A stretch of 43,295 nt of DNA from Christensenellaceae bacterium (GTDB lineage Bacteria; Bacillota; Clostridia; Christensenellales; DTU072), in assembly GCA_031259085.1 (NCBI GenBank), contig JAIRMA010000088.1, forward strand, positions 1 through 43,295. Reading direction: 5' to 3'. The position numbers and the translations under genes were made by a program. The notes under the pieces are model-generated. The model was not told where the DNA came from, ran no database searches, and saw only the letters and a program-made list of their open reading frames with translations. Shown here piece by piece: positions 17,433-26,582 of this stretch (positions are counted from its first letter, which is position 1; every line of letters begins with the position of its first letter).

Positions 17433-18944
17433 TCAAGCCCCATTTATTATGTTAGATATAACAGTGGGAATCATAGAAATTACATCATGAGGCAATAGTG
17501 AATATTCGTTAGATGCAGAGCAAGCGAGTTCTGCTGCTGCCCCAGTAATATAGGAAGCCGCCGCCGCCCCCATTATGGTTGAGCAGGTTTTCAGAGCACT
17601 TAATCCACTAATAACGCCAGTTAAAACATCGCCACTCCCGCCAGTAGACATAGCTGGGGTGCCTCGATTAGTGATATAAACCTCAATTCCATCACTGATA
17701 ATGGTAGACGGACCTTTTAACAAGATCGTTGTATTATACTTCCTTGAAAAAGCTAATACACTATCTATTGGTGAATTAAGTATAGTATCTATAGATTCAC
17801 CTGTTAAACGGTGGAATTCCTTAATATGAGGTGTTAATATAACTTTGCATTTTGCGTTCAATAATATTTCTGGTTTTTGACTTAAAGCATTGATCCCATC
17901 AGCATCAATTGTTAGAATCCCAGAGTAGTTTTCGATAAGATGAGAAACAATTTTGAATATCTCTTGAGAGGTTCCTAAGCCTGGGCCTATCGCTATCGAG
18001 GTTGCATTTTTTGAGATTGAGTCTAAAAAGAATGGATTGTAAACCATATGCCCGTCACAATCATCTGATAGATATAAAATGCTTTCTAATAAATATGGGG
18101 TAACGGCGTTTTGTATGGATTTTGGTATAACCAAAGCCGAAATTCCGACTCCACTTAGTAGTGATGCTTGACTTAAGTTCGCAAGTTTTGCAGCACCTAC
18201 AAAATTGGCACATCCCGCGATAATTAGGGATTTACCATAATCACCCTTGTTTGTAAAATTTTTGCGTTTAGGAAATATTGGCTTTAAATCCTTAGCTTCT
18301 ATCAGCTTAAAAGAGAGTGTGTTTAGATTTACACCTATATCAATGCAGGTCAGATCACCTATATAATCTTTTGCGCAGTTCAAGAAATGTCCTGCTTTAT
18401 ACCAGCCTATAGAAACAGTTAAATCCGACTTTATAGCAATAGAACCAAGACCAGTATCCCCATTAAGTCCAGAGTTTATATCTACAGAAACAACCTTAGC
18501 TCCATTGTCTCTTGTTTCATTAATTCTTTTGATAGCGGTTGCAAAAAATGATTTACATTCACCTCTAAAGCCAATCCCAAACAAACAATCGACAATAATT
18601 GAAAACGAAGACAAATCATAATTTTCAGATATATCAAATATATTAATTTTTTCTTGAACACACTTATTTCTGTAATAAAAACTAGCACTGTTACTAGAGA
18701 CATCCTTTTTTAAAAATTCAAAGATAGTGACACTTGTATTTGCGGCATTTAAGAGTACAGACAGCGCGTATCCATCTCCTCCGTTGTTGCCAGGTCCGCA
18801 AAACACGGCAACATTGCCACTCCATGAAAATGATTTAAATACACCTAACGCTGCGCGGCCAGTTAACTCAATCTCAGTTATCCCTGATGATATGGCATCC
18901 AAGTCGCTTTCCTTTGCGACTTTTACAGATACAACATCTAGCAT
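17433..18944 (-). CDS. nnr: bifunctional NAD(P)H-hydrate epimerase/dehydratase
   Basis: 503 aa fusion that repairs damaged NADHX and NADPHX. The N-terminal epimerase (YjeF-N/NnrE, residues about 1-210) has CGPGNNGGDGYAL and DCLFGIGFRG. The C-terminal ADP- or ATP-dependent dehydratase (NnrD, about 225-500) has KGDYGKSLIIAG, IGPGLGTS, TPHIKEFHRL and GGSGDVLTGVISGL, the phosphate-binding and catalytic region. It is cytosolic. It begins two bases after the flavoenzyme stop codon, with an AAAGGATG site inside that gene's end, so the two are co-expressed. The usual partners (acpS, alr, tsaE) are absent here. Confidence 0.95.
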   Translation of the reverse strand: MLDVVSVKVAKESDLDAISSGITEIELTGRAALGVFKSFSWSGNVAVFCGPGNNGGDGYALSVLLNAANTSVTIFEFLKKDVSSNSASFYYRNKCVQEKINIFDISENYDLSSFSIIVDCLFGIGFRGECKSFFATAIKRINETRDNGAKVVSVDINSGLNGDTGLGSIAIKSDLTVSIGWYKAGHFLNCAKDYIGDLTCIDIGVNLNTLSFKLIEAKDLKPIFPKRKNFTNKGDYGKSLIIAGCANFVGAAKLANLSQASLLSGVGISALVIPKSIQNAVTPYLLESILYLSDDCDGHMVYNPFFLDSISKNATSIAIGPGLGTSQEIFKIVSHLIENYSGILTIDADGINALSQKPEILLNAKCKVILTPHIKEFHRLTGESIDTILNSPIDSVLAFSRKYNTTILLKGPSTIISDGIEVYITNRGTPAMSTGGSGDVLTGVISGLSALKTCSTIMGAAAASYITGAAAELACSASNEYSLLPHDVISMIPTVISNIINGA

Positions 18945-18946
18945 TT

Positions 18947-21052
18947 TTAATCATCCTTTAATTGTAAATCAGGAAATTGATCTAGCCCTAAATTGAAGGC
19001 TACTCTAAATGCATCCTCAGTAGCATTAGCGATGCGACCCGCCTTGACTGCATCCCCAATTAGAAACACGTTAGCAGCTCTTCCATGTAGTTGTTGGAAC
19101 AAACTTGATTCTGGACGCACTCCGATTGCCAATATGACGTTATCTACATCCAGATGCGAACGATGCTTTGATTTGGTATTTTCTATGACTATTCCTGTGG
19201 AATCAACCTCAATTAACTTCGTGTTTGTAAGTATTGTCACATTTTCTTCATTTAATTTTGGGAGCACGGCATCAACGTGTTGCATCCAAACACCTTTGCA
19301 CACTTGATCGCTCATTTCAAGTATGGTAACCTCGTTGTGCATTTTAGCTAGGACATGGGCTGTTTCTAGGCCAGTGAGTCCTCCTCCGATAACTGCCACT
19401 CTTTTTTTTGTGATACTAATTTTCCCTTCATATAGATCTGGAGCAGTAGCGACTTTACTATTTGTTATACCCTCAATAGCTGGTATAATTGGTTCCCCAC
19501 CAGTAGCTACTATTACTGCATATGGCTTTTGGCTGTCCACATCATCGACAGTGCACAACTTGTTAAAAATTATTCTAACACCTTTCTTCTCGGCGGCAAA
19601 CTTCAAATCCTCAACGCACCAACCGAGCTTAGCTTTTTCTGGTGAGTTAGCAGCGATTGTTACTTGCCCGCCAGCTTTATTTTTCTTTTCATATACTACA
19701 ACTCTAAATCCGCGCCTTGCTAATATCTCTGCAGCCATTAAACCCGCTGGTCCAGCACCTGCTATTACAACTTTACGTCCACCACCATTAGTCACTAATT
19801 TATATCGTTCTCTCCCTGCAAAAGGATTAACTGCACAACGTGCTGGTTTGCCTAAATAAGCATTATGTTGCATGCTTTCAAAACAATGTAAACAACAAAT
19901 GCAGCGCTTTATGGTATGTTCTTGTACACTCTCTATTTTAATAGACCACTTTGGTTCTGCGATATGAGGGCGTCCTAATGATATTATATCTTGTGAATCA
20001 TCCATGAGCTGGAGCTCAGCTTGTCTTTCACTCCTAGTTAAGTTAGTAGCAATAACTGGAATTTTCACGAGTTTTTTTACTTCTTTTGACATATAAGCTC
20101 GCCATCCTGTTTCAAAAGAAGTGGGTTCTAACCAATAATTAAATGTGTCGTATGCACCACATGAAACGTCTATTGCATCAATCCCGATTTTTTCAAGAGC
20201 CACAGCCATTTCAAGGCCTTCTTCTAATCCGTAACCTTTGCCAGGCATTCCTATTCTATCATAGCATTCATCCACACTTAACCTGACAATGATAGGGAAA
20301 TCACGGCATCTAGATCGTATACCTTCTATTATTTCAGTTATGAAGCGCATCCTGTTTTCAAATGAGCCACCATATGCATCTTTTCTTTTGTTTGTATTTG
20401 GACTGAGGAATTGTTGTATTAGATATCCATGTGCCGCGTGGAGTACAACGCCATCACAATTAGCTTTTTGTGCGCGCTCCGCTGCTTCAATAAATTGATT
20501 AACTAGTTGCTTTATCTCTTTTAAAGAGAGCTCTCGCACTTTCCCTCCAGTGAAATAACTAGGTTCTACTTTTGAAGGTGCTACTACAGCTGGAGTCCAT
20601 TGCCTTGAGAGAATTTTTTTTCCAACTGTGGGAGCAAGTTTATATAATATTTTTGGGAAATCCTGCATGGTTTTACTAAGTTTAATACAAATTGGAATTG
20701 TTCCCATCATGAGACCTACATTTTGTCTCCCAGGATGATGGAGTTGTACAAACACCTTTGATCCATACTTATGAATTTTTTGACAAAACTCTCTTAATTT
20801 TCCGATTTGATAATCGTGGCTTAAAGCAGGTTGTGCAAAAGCAGTGGCCCCCGTCTTATCATTTACGCGTGTTATTTCTAGCATTATTATGCCAGCCCCA
20901 CCTTTCGCGCGTGCAACATAATAATCTGTCATTTTCTGTGTGATTGTACCATCAAATGTTCCGAGCCCTAAGTGCATAGGGGCCATTGCAATTCGATTCT
21001 TTATATCACAACTTCCAATACTGATAGGTGCAAATAGTAACCTATTATCCAT
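18947..21052 (-). CDS. FMN/FAD/4Fe-4S NADH:flavin oxidoreductase (2,4-dienoyl-CoA reductase/2-enoate reductase type)
   Basis: 701 aa. An N-terminal old-yellow-enzyme TIM barrel binds FMN (LFAPISIGSCDIKNRIAMAPM; HAAHGYLIQQFLSP). A cysteine cluster at residues 384, 387, 390 and 406 is suited to a 4Fe-4S centre. Then come an FAD-binding GxGxxG (VVIAGAGPAGLMAAE) and an NAD-binding one (VAVIGGGLTGLETA). This is the architecture of DCR, 2-enoate reductases and the BaiCD/BaiH enzymes of anaerobes. The substrate, an unsaturated acid, acyl-CoA or steroid, cannot be told. An upstream GTG is in frame, but the ATG at 21052 has the better-spaced AGGTG site. It is paired with nnr. Confidence 0.92.
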   Translation of the reverse strand: MDNRLLFAPISIGSCDIKNRIAMAPMHLGLGTFDGTITQKMTDYYVARAKGGAGIIMLEITRVNDKTGATAFAQPALSHDYQIGKLREFCQKIHKYGSKVFVQLHHPGRQNVGLMMGTIPICIKLSKTMQDFPKILYKLAPTVGKKILSRQWTPAVVAPSKVEPSYFTGGKVRELSLKEIKQLVNQFIEAAERAQKANCDGVVLHAAHGYLIQQFLSPNTNKRKDAYGGSFENRMRFITEIIEGIRSRCRDFPIIVRLSVDECYDRIGMPGKGYGLEEGLEMAVALEKIGIDAIDVSCGAYDTFNYWLEPTSFETGWRAYMSKEVKKLVKIPVIATNLTRSERQAELQLMDDSQDIISLGRPHIAEPKWSIKIESVQEHTIKRCICCLHCFESMQHNAYLGKPARCAVNPFAGRERYKLVTNGGGRKVVIAGAGPAGLMAAEILARRGFRVVVYEKKNKAGGQVTIAANSPEKAKLGWCVEDLKFAAEKKGVRIIFNKLCTVDDVDSQKPYAVIVATGGEPIIPAIEGITNSKVATAPDLYEGKISITKKRVAVIGGGLTGLETAHVLAKMHNEVTILEMSDQVCKGVWMQHVDAVLPKLNEENVTILTNTKLIEVDSTGIVIENTKSKHRSHLDVDNVILAIGVRPESSLFQQLHGRAANVFLIGDAVKAGRIANATEDAFRVAFNLGLDQFPDLQLKDD

Positions 21053-21335
21053 AATCACCTGAGAATGTGCTAAATTTGCAATAATAATTATAAAAAACTC
21101 TGGTTAGCTTATTACAATTCTTGCTATTATACTATATATTAATTATGGCTCCTTTGTCAAGTAAGTATCTAATGTGAGACGAAATAATGATTATATCTAA
21201 ATGCTAGACTTTTGTTATCAACAACCATAAACGATCTATATATAAACGCATATAATGCTTAAATTTAATATGAATACTGTCATATTATGTCTTGATTTAC
21301 AAAAAACTGACAGTATATAAGTAGCAATTGATTAT

Positions 21336-21364
21336 TTGACATAAAAATTAACATATGTTATATT
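21336..21364 (+). promoter_or_regulatory. acpP promoter
   Basis: TTGACA, 17 bases, TATATT. This is a near-perfect vegetative promoter 45 bases upstream of the acpP start codon. The transcript would begin near 21371, giving a short leader. Confidence 0.75.
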
Positions 21365-21377
21365 AATCTAACATATG
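21349..21377 (+). repeat. paired TAACATATG repeats over the acpP promoter, likely operator
   Basis: The perfect palindrome TAACATATGTTA (21349-21360) lies between the -35 and -10 boxes and touches the -10. A second TAACATATG copy starts exactly 20 bases later (21369-21377), across the transcription start. The 20-base spacing puts both on the same face of the helix, as expected for a repressor dimer pair. The motif does not resemble the published FapR operator. Confidence 0.5.
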
Positions 21378-21408
21378 CGATGCTAGTGCATGCAAAAGGA
21401 GTTAGTGT

Positions 21409-21648
21409 ATGGTCTTTGACAGGATAAAACAACATCTCGTCGATGTATTAGATTTAGATCCAAATACAGTAACATTGGACAGCGATATAATAAATGATTT
21501 GGATGCAGATTCTTTAGATATAGCGCAAATGTTATTAGAATTAGAAAATGTTTACAAAATTGAATTTGATGACGATGATATAAAAACAATTCGCACCGTT
21601 GGTGATATTGTTAAATTTATTGAAAACAATCTCAGTAGCGCGCACTAG
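21409..21648 (+). CDS. acpP: acyl carrier protein
   Basis: 79 aa, acidic, four-helix carrier for fatty-acid synthesis. Ser35 in the DADSLD motif is the 4'-phosphopantetheine attachment site. DLGADSLD-type spacing and the C-terminal VGDIVKFIENN are typical. AAAGGAG lies seven bases before the ATG. It stands alone; no fab genes are next to it, so it may be the housekeeping ACP under its own control or a specialised copy. Confidence 0.95.
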   Translation: MVFDRIKQHLVDVLDLDPNTVTLDSDIINDLDADSLDIAQMLLELENVYKIEFDDDDIKTIRTVGDIVKFIENNLSSAH

Positions 21649-22273
21649 AAAAATAAAATAAAACACAGAATTTCTTGCTATATAATTTAAGTAATCTTAA
21701 AAAGGTAAGTAAATACCAATTCATAAAGTTTTGGTGTTATAGATACTGTTGAAAAACATGCAAGACTAAATGTAGAGCAGGAAAAATAAAATATTATCTA
21801 ATAAACATGTGTAAAGAGAATTAAATTGGTTTAAAGTAATACTCCTAAATGACGTCATTTAGTATTTTAGAGTATTATGTTAAACATACAGCATTTCATG
21901 AATTTTGACAGATTATTTAATATAATTAGATTATTTTGAAAACGCAAACTAGTTGTTTTGCAATAAAAAGTAAAGGCATAGTTTGCAACCCTTAAAAAAT
22001 TAAGTAAATTCTGAATACACAGTTTATAATATTTAAATTGCAAAGGTGTTTTGTTAAATCAAATAATTTGTATTTAGAATTGTGCTTTAAAGATCGATAA
22101 TTGAGCACAAAACGGCACATCATAAATAATTTATTAGTGGGATTATGAAATATCATTCTATCAATTAGTAGCTAATTTTCATTCTTTATGAGCGACCAAA
22201 TTATATAAGTTTGTGTTATTGAATACAATTTCGTATATGAATGCCACAAATTTAGAATGCGGAGGCAAGCACA
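21649..22273. other. 625-base intergenic region before the glutamate synthase operon
   Basis: No ORF. It is AT-rich. The only marked structure is a palindrome at 21838-21876. No consensus promoter was identified with confidence, although the operon start must lie here. Confidence 0.45.
21838..21876. repeat. perfect 18-bp palindrome nested in an outer inverted repeat
   Basis: CTAAATGACGTCATTTAG (21845-21862) is a perfect palindrome. It is flanked by AATACTC (21838-21844) and GAGTATT (21870-21876), also complementary. It could be a regulator site for acpP or the glt operon, or a weak bidirectional terminator (TATTTT follows). Confidence 0.45.
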
Positions 22274-23365
22274 ATGATTTTAAGGGAAGGTGATGTTCGC
22301 ATACCATCTGGGTGTGCAATATCAGGAATAATAGACAAATCACGCAAGCGATTTTCTGGTGAGGAGATCATTAAATCTATTGCTGTAATGCGTGAGCGCG
22401 GGAATGGTTTAGGCGGGGGATTTGCAGGATATGGTATTTATCCTGAGTATAAAGATTATTATGCATTCCATATTTTTTATGACAATGCAGAGATAAAAAA
22501 ACAATGCGAAGTGTTTATGGATGAGCATTTTGATATTATAAATCTATCAAAAATCCCAACAAAAAAGATGTCTGAAATAAAAGACGAACCATTAATCTGG
22601 AGATATTTTGTAACGCCACACCCAACAAAATTAAAAGCCTCACAACTTGACGAACGTGAATTTGTAGCAAAAAGCGTTTTTAAAATTAACACTAGGATAA
22701 ATGGCGCCTATGTCTTTTCTTCAGGCAAGAACATGGGTGTATTTAAAGCAGTGGGGCATCCTGCCGATGTGGGACGTTTTTATAAACTGGATGAGTATGA
22801 GGGACATTGTTTTACTGCACATGGCAGATATCCAACAAACACTCCTGGATGGTGGGGAGGCGCACATCCTTTCGCGCTTCTAGATTACTCGGTAGTTCAC
22901 AACGGTGAAATATCCTCTTATGACGCAAATAGACGTTGCATTGAGATGTATGGATATAAATGCACATTGCAAACAGACACTGAGGTAATAACATATATAT
23001 TTGATTATTTGCATCGGAAAAAGAGTTTGAGCTTTAAAGAAATTGCCGCTGTAATAGCAGCGCCATTTTGGAAAACCATTGAAAATTATCCTTATGAGGA
23101 GAAAGAAAAAGCAGAATATTTGAGAAATATTTTTGCGTCACTACTCATAACTGGTCCGTTCTCTATACTAGTAGGCCATCAAAATGGATTAGTCGCATTA
23201 AACGACAGATTAAAGCTAAGGCCTATGGTCGTAGCAGAAAAGGGTAGTCGGGTGTATGTAGCAAGTGAAGAATCAGCTATACGAATTATAGAACCTACGC
23301 TAGATCGCATATGGGCGCCTAAAGGTGGCGAGGCCGTCGTAATCAATGCAACGGAGGATAAATAA
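22274..23365 (+). CDS. glutamate synthase amidotransferase subunit (class II glutaminase)
   Basis: 363 aa. This is a stand-alone glutaminase domain corresponding to the N-terminus of large GltB. It releases ammonia from glutamine for the synthase site. The nucleophile is probably Cys14 in RIPSGCAISGIID, which implies removal of a 13-residue propeptide. Downstream are HGRYPTNTPGWWGGAHPF, VHNGEIS and TDTEVI, typical of GATase-2 active sites. GGAGG precedes the start. It is the first gene of a split glutamate synthase operon, and the next gene begins directly at its stop codon. Confidence 0.9.
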   Translation: MILREGDVRIPSGCAISGIIDKSRKRFSGEEIIKSIAVMRERGNGLGGGFAGYGIYPEYKDYYAFHIFYDNAEIKKQCEVFMDEHFDIINLSKIPTKKMSEIKDEPLIWRYFVTPHPTKLKASQLDEREFVAKSVFKINTRINGAYVFSSGKNMGVFKAVGHPADVGRFYKLDEYEGHCFTAHGRYPTNTPGWWGGAHPFALLDYSVVHNGEISSYDANRRCIEMYGYKCTLQTDTEVITYIFDYLHRKKSLSFKEIAAVIAAPFWKTIENYPYEEKEKAEYLRNIFASLLITGPFSILVGHQNGLVALNDRLKLRPMVVAEKGSRVYVASEESAIRIIEPTLDRIWAPKGGEAVVINATEDK

Positions 23366-24865
23366 ATGAATTATATCTATCCTGAGTATGAAGTTGTTCG
23401 TAATTACGCCCGTTGCATTACTTGTAGAGCATGCGAGAATCAGTGTTCTAACATGGTGCATTGTTATGTTGAATGCGAGAGTCGCATGGAATCTAAAGAC
23501 GATAATTGCGTAAATTGCCATAGGTGTGTGACAATATGCCCTACTAGAGCATTGAAAATAGTTAAGAGCACACATACATTCAGAGAGAATGCAAATTGGA
23601 CTGGAAAAACTATTAATGAGATATACAAGCAGGCACAAAGTGGTGGCGTTTTATTGTCAAGCATGGGGAACCCAGAAAATTATCCGATATATTTTGATAA
23701 GATTTTAATAAACGCATCTCAAGTTACAAACCCATCTATAGATCCTTTAAGAGAACCTATGGAGACTAGAGTCTTTTTAGGCTGTAAATCACATAAAATA
23801 ACTAGAGACGGGGGAGGCAAAATAATTCCAAAAACCACTCCACAATTAGATTTATCAGTGCCTATTATGTTTTCTGCGATGAGTTATGGATCAATTAGCT
23901 ATAATGCACATGAGAGTCTAGCAAAAGCATCGGAGCAATTAGGTATTTATTATAATACTGGGGAGGGTGGACTTCACGAGGATTTTTATAAGTACAGTAA
24001 AAACACAATAGTGCAGGTTGCCTCAGGGCGTTTTGGCGTGCATAAAGACTATTTAAATACAGCAGCCGCTATAGAAATAAAAATGGGCCAAGGCGCTAAA
24101 CCTGGGATTGGGGGGCATTTGCCTGGAACAAAGATAGTAGGTGCAGTGAGTCGAACTAGAATGATACCAGAAGGTAGCGATGCTATATCGCCTGCTCCAC
24201 ATCATGACATATATTCAATCGAGGATTTAAGACAATTAGTGTACTCTTTAAAGGAGGCTACTGATTATAAAAAGCCTGTAATTGTTAAAATTGCAGCTGT
24301 GCATAACATAACATCGATTGCGAGCGGCATAGCAAGAAGTGGGGCAGACATAATAGCTATCGATGGATTTAGAGGTGGCACTGGCGCTGCGCCTACTAAA
24401 ATTAGAGACAATGTTGGAATTCCAATTGAGTTAGCTCTTGCGTCTGTAGATAAAAGGCTAAGAGATGAAGGGATTCGCGATAGTGTGTCTTTAGTCGTAG
24501 GGGGTAGTATTCGAAGCAGTAGTGATGTTGTAAAAGCAATTGCTCTAGGAGCTGATTGTGTATATATAGGTTCAGCAGCACTTATTGCTATGGGTTGTCA
24601 TTTATGTAGAAGTTGCCAAAGTGGCAAATGTAATTGGGGAATAGCAACACAGGCGCCTGAGCTAGTTAAGCGATTGAACCCTGCAATTGCACATCAGAGA
24701 TTAGTTAATCTAGTTATTGCTTGGGAACACGAAATTAAAGAAATGATGGGGGGGATGGGAATAAACTCAATTGAAAGTTTAAAAGGCAACCGCTTAATGC
24801 TTCGTGGTATAGGCCTTAATGAAAAAGAGTTATCCATATTAGGTATTTATCATGCAGGAGAGTAA
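23366..24865 (+). CDS. glutamate synthase FMN/Fe-S central subunit
   Basis: 499 aa. The N-terminal ferredoxin-like part has cysteines 17-20-23-27 and 48-51-54-58-Pro, for two 4Fe-4S clusters. The rest is the FMN TIM barrel of glutamate synthase, with GQGAKPGIGGHLPG, SPAPHHDIYSIEDL and GFRGGTGAAPT. The cysteine motif near the C-terminus (GCHLCRSCQSGKC) is expected to hold a 3Fe-4S or similar cluster. It makes glutamate from 2-oxoglutarate and ammonia. This is the archaeal/clostridial type of GltB core, much shorter than the ~1500 aa GltB. A GGAGG site lies eight bases before the ATG. Confidence 0.93.
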   Translation: MNYIYPEYEVVRNYARCITCRACENQCSNMVHCYVECESRMESKDDNCVNCHRCVTICPTRALKIVKSTHTFRENANWTGKTINEIYKQAQSGGVLLSSMGNPENYPIYFDKILINASQVTNPSIDPLREPMETRVFLGCKSHKITRDGGGKIIPKTTPQLDLSVPIMFSAMSYGSISYNAHESLAKASEQLGIYYNTGEGGLHEDFYKYSKNTIVQVASGRFGVHKDYLNTAAAIEIKMGQGAKPGIGGHLPGTKIVGAVSRTRMIPEGSDAISPAPHHDIYSIEDLRQLVYSLKEATDYKKPVIVKIAAVHNITSIASGIARSGADIIAIDGFRGGTGAAPTKIRDNVGIPIELALASVDKRLRDEGIRDSVSLVVGGSIRSSSDVVKAIALGADCVYIGSAALIAMGCHLCRSCQSGKCNWGIATQAPELVKRLNPAIAHQRLVNLVIAWEHEIKEMMGGMGINSIESLKGNRLMLRGIGLNEKELSILGIYHAGE

Positions 24866-24904
24866 AGATTTGCAAAAAAGACACGTATTGAGGAAAGTAG
24901 CGAG

Positions 24905-25333
24905 ATGAAGAGAGTCTATGTAAATGAACAATGGTGCCTTGGATGTCGACTATGTGAGTATCACTGTGCATTCGCTAATTCAAAAGAAAGTGACATGGTT
25001 AAGGCGTTAAAAGACAAGAAAATACATCCAAATATTCGTGTTGAGAGTAAAGGAAATATAAATTTCGCAGTTTCGTGCAGGCACTGTGAAGATCCATTAT
25101 GTGTGAGAGGATGTATTACAGGCGCACTACAAAGAGTTAATGGCCTGATAACAGTAGATAAGGACAGATGCGTACATTGTTATACCTGTATTGTTTGTTG
25201 TCCATATGGAGCGATATCACCATCTGAGGATGGTGCAATCCAAAAATGTGAGTTATGTATCAAGAATAACAATGGCATTCCGGCATGCGTTAAAGGTTGT
25301 ATCAATCAAGCCATAGTCTACGAGGAGCGTTAA
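24905..25333 (+). CDS. polyferredoxin-like 4Fe-4S protein (electron-transfer subunit)
   Basis: 142 aa with about 16 cysteines in four groups: CLGCRLCEYHC, CRHCEDPLCVRGC, CVHCYTCIVCC and CELC...CVKGC. This is the HycB/DmsB-like fold with up to four 4Fe-4S clusters. It probably carries electrons between the downstream FAD protein and the synthase core. It lies within the operon, preceded by GAGGAAAG. No signal peptide or membrane anchor is seen, so it is cytosolic. Confidence 0.88.
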   Translation: MKRVYVNEQWCLGCRLCEYHCAFANSKESDMVKALKDKKIHPNIRVESKGNINFAVSCRHCEDPLCVRGCITGALQRVNGLITVDKDRCVHCYTCIVCCPYGAISPSEDGAIQKCELCIKNNNGIPACVKGCINQAIVYEER

Positions 25334-25334
25334 T

Positions 25335-26567
25335 ATGAGGTATCTTATAATTGGCAATTCCGCCGCGGCGATCGGTGCTGTCGAAGGGATACGAGAGATA
25401 GACAAGGTTGGTAGTATTTGTTTAATATCTGATGAGATGTACCATACATACTCACGGCCCCTAATATCCTATTATTTACAAGGCAAAACTGATAAAGACA
25501 AAATGAAGTATCGCGATAGTGATTTTTATGAAAAAAATTCATGTCAACCGATGCTCGGTGATACTGCAGTCAAAATTGATCACAAAAAGGGAAATGTTAT
25601 TTTAGAGAGCAAGAATAAAGTAGCGTATGATAAACTATTAATTGCTACAGGTTCTCGCGCTTTCATTCCTCCAATAGATGGTTTAAAAAATGTTAAAAAG
25701 AAATTCACATTCATGAAATTTGATGATGTGCTTGCCTTAGAGAAGGAATTAACACAAGATTCTCGAGTTTTAATAATGGGCGCTGGGTTGATTGGGCTGA
25801 AGTGTGCAGAAGGTATATATGGCAGAGTAAAATCAATAGATGTAGTGGATTTGGCTCCTAGAATACTATCTAGCATTTTAGACGACGAAGGTGCACAAAT
25901 TATTAAAAATAGAATTTGTGACAAAATCAATTTCAAACTAGGTGCAAAAGTAGACAAGTTTAATCACAATTTAGCTTACTTGAGTGATGGAACAATTCAA
26001 GAATTTGACATACTCATAATAGCAGTGGGCGTTAGACCTAATATTGAGATATTTGCAAATTGTGGAGGGGTGGTTGATAAAGGAATTGTAACAAATGAAA
26101 AGCAGGAAACCAGCATAACAAATATTTATGCGGCAGGGGATGTTTGTGAAAGCTATGATTCATCTTGTGATTCACGCAGAATATTAGCTATTCTTCCAAA
26201 TGCCTATGCGCAAGGGCGTGTTGCTGGCATAAATATGGCAGGAGGATCTATATCAAACAAAGACTCATTGCCTATTAATGCACTAGGCTTATTTGGCACA
26301 CATATGGTTACAGCAGGAAGTTATGCAGGCGACAGTTTTGCTGATACTAAACATGGCTATAAGAGATTGTTTATAAAAGATGGAATTTTAAGAGGATATA
26401 TTATAATTGACCACATAGACAAAGCTGGTATATATACTGCTCTAATTCGTGATAAAGCGCCTTTATCAAGTGATGATTTTAATTTAATACGCGTAAGCCC
26501 TTCTCTGGCTGCGTTCTCTGACGCATATAGACTACGCATATTGAGTGGTTCTGATAATAATATATAG
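25335..26567 (+). CDS. FAD/NAD(P)-dependent oxidoreductase (GltD-like role)
   Basis: 410 aa two-dinucleotide-binding flavoprotein of the nitrite reductase/NADH-rubredoxin reductase type. The FAD motif is IIGNSAAAIGAVEGI at the N-terminus, the NAD motif is LIMGAGLIGLKCAEGI near residue 145, and NIYAAGDVCES is the second FAD contact. A C-terminal reductase-like domain follows. It starts one base after the ferredoxin stop codon. Its place suggests it feeds NAD(P)H electrons to the synthase; direct proof of the pairing is lacking. Confidence 0.87.
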   Translation: MRYLIIGNSAAAIGAVEGIREIDKVGSICLISDEMYHTYSRPLISYYLQGKTDKDKMKYRDSDFYEKNSCQPMLGDTAVKIDHKKGNVILESKNKVAYDKLLIATGSRAFIPPIDGLKNVKKKFTFMKFDDVLALEKELTQDSRVLIMGAGLIGLKCAEGIYGRVKSIDVVDLAPRILSSILDDEGAQIIKNRICDKINFKLGAKVDKFNHNLAYLSDGTIQEFDILIIAVGVRPNIEIFANCGGVVDKGIVTNEKQETSITNIYAAGDVCESYDSSCDSRRILAILPNAYAQGRVAGINMAGGSISNKDSLPINALGLFGTHMVTAGSYAGDSFADTKHGYKRLFIKDGILRGYIIIDHIDKAGIYTALIRDKAPLSSDDFNLIRVSPSLAAFSDAYRLRILSGSDNNI

Positions 26568-26582
26568 GAGTGGGTATAATTA

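Noticed and set aside
18482-18703. Minus-strand 73-codon frame inside nnr
   Set aside because: It is an out-of-frame shadow of nnr, which has full motifs over this stretch.
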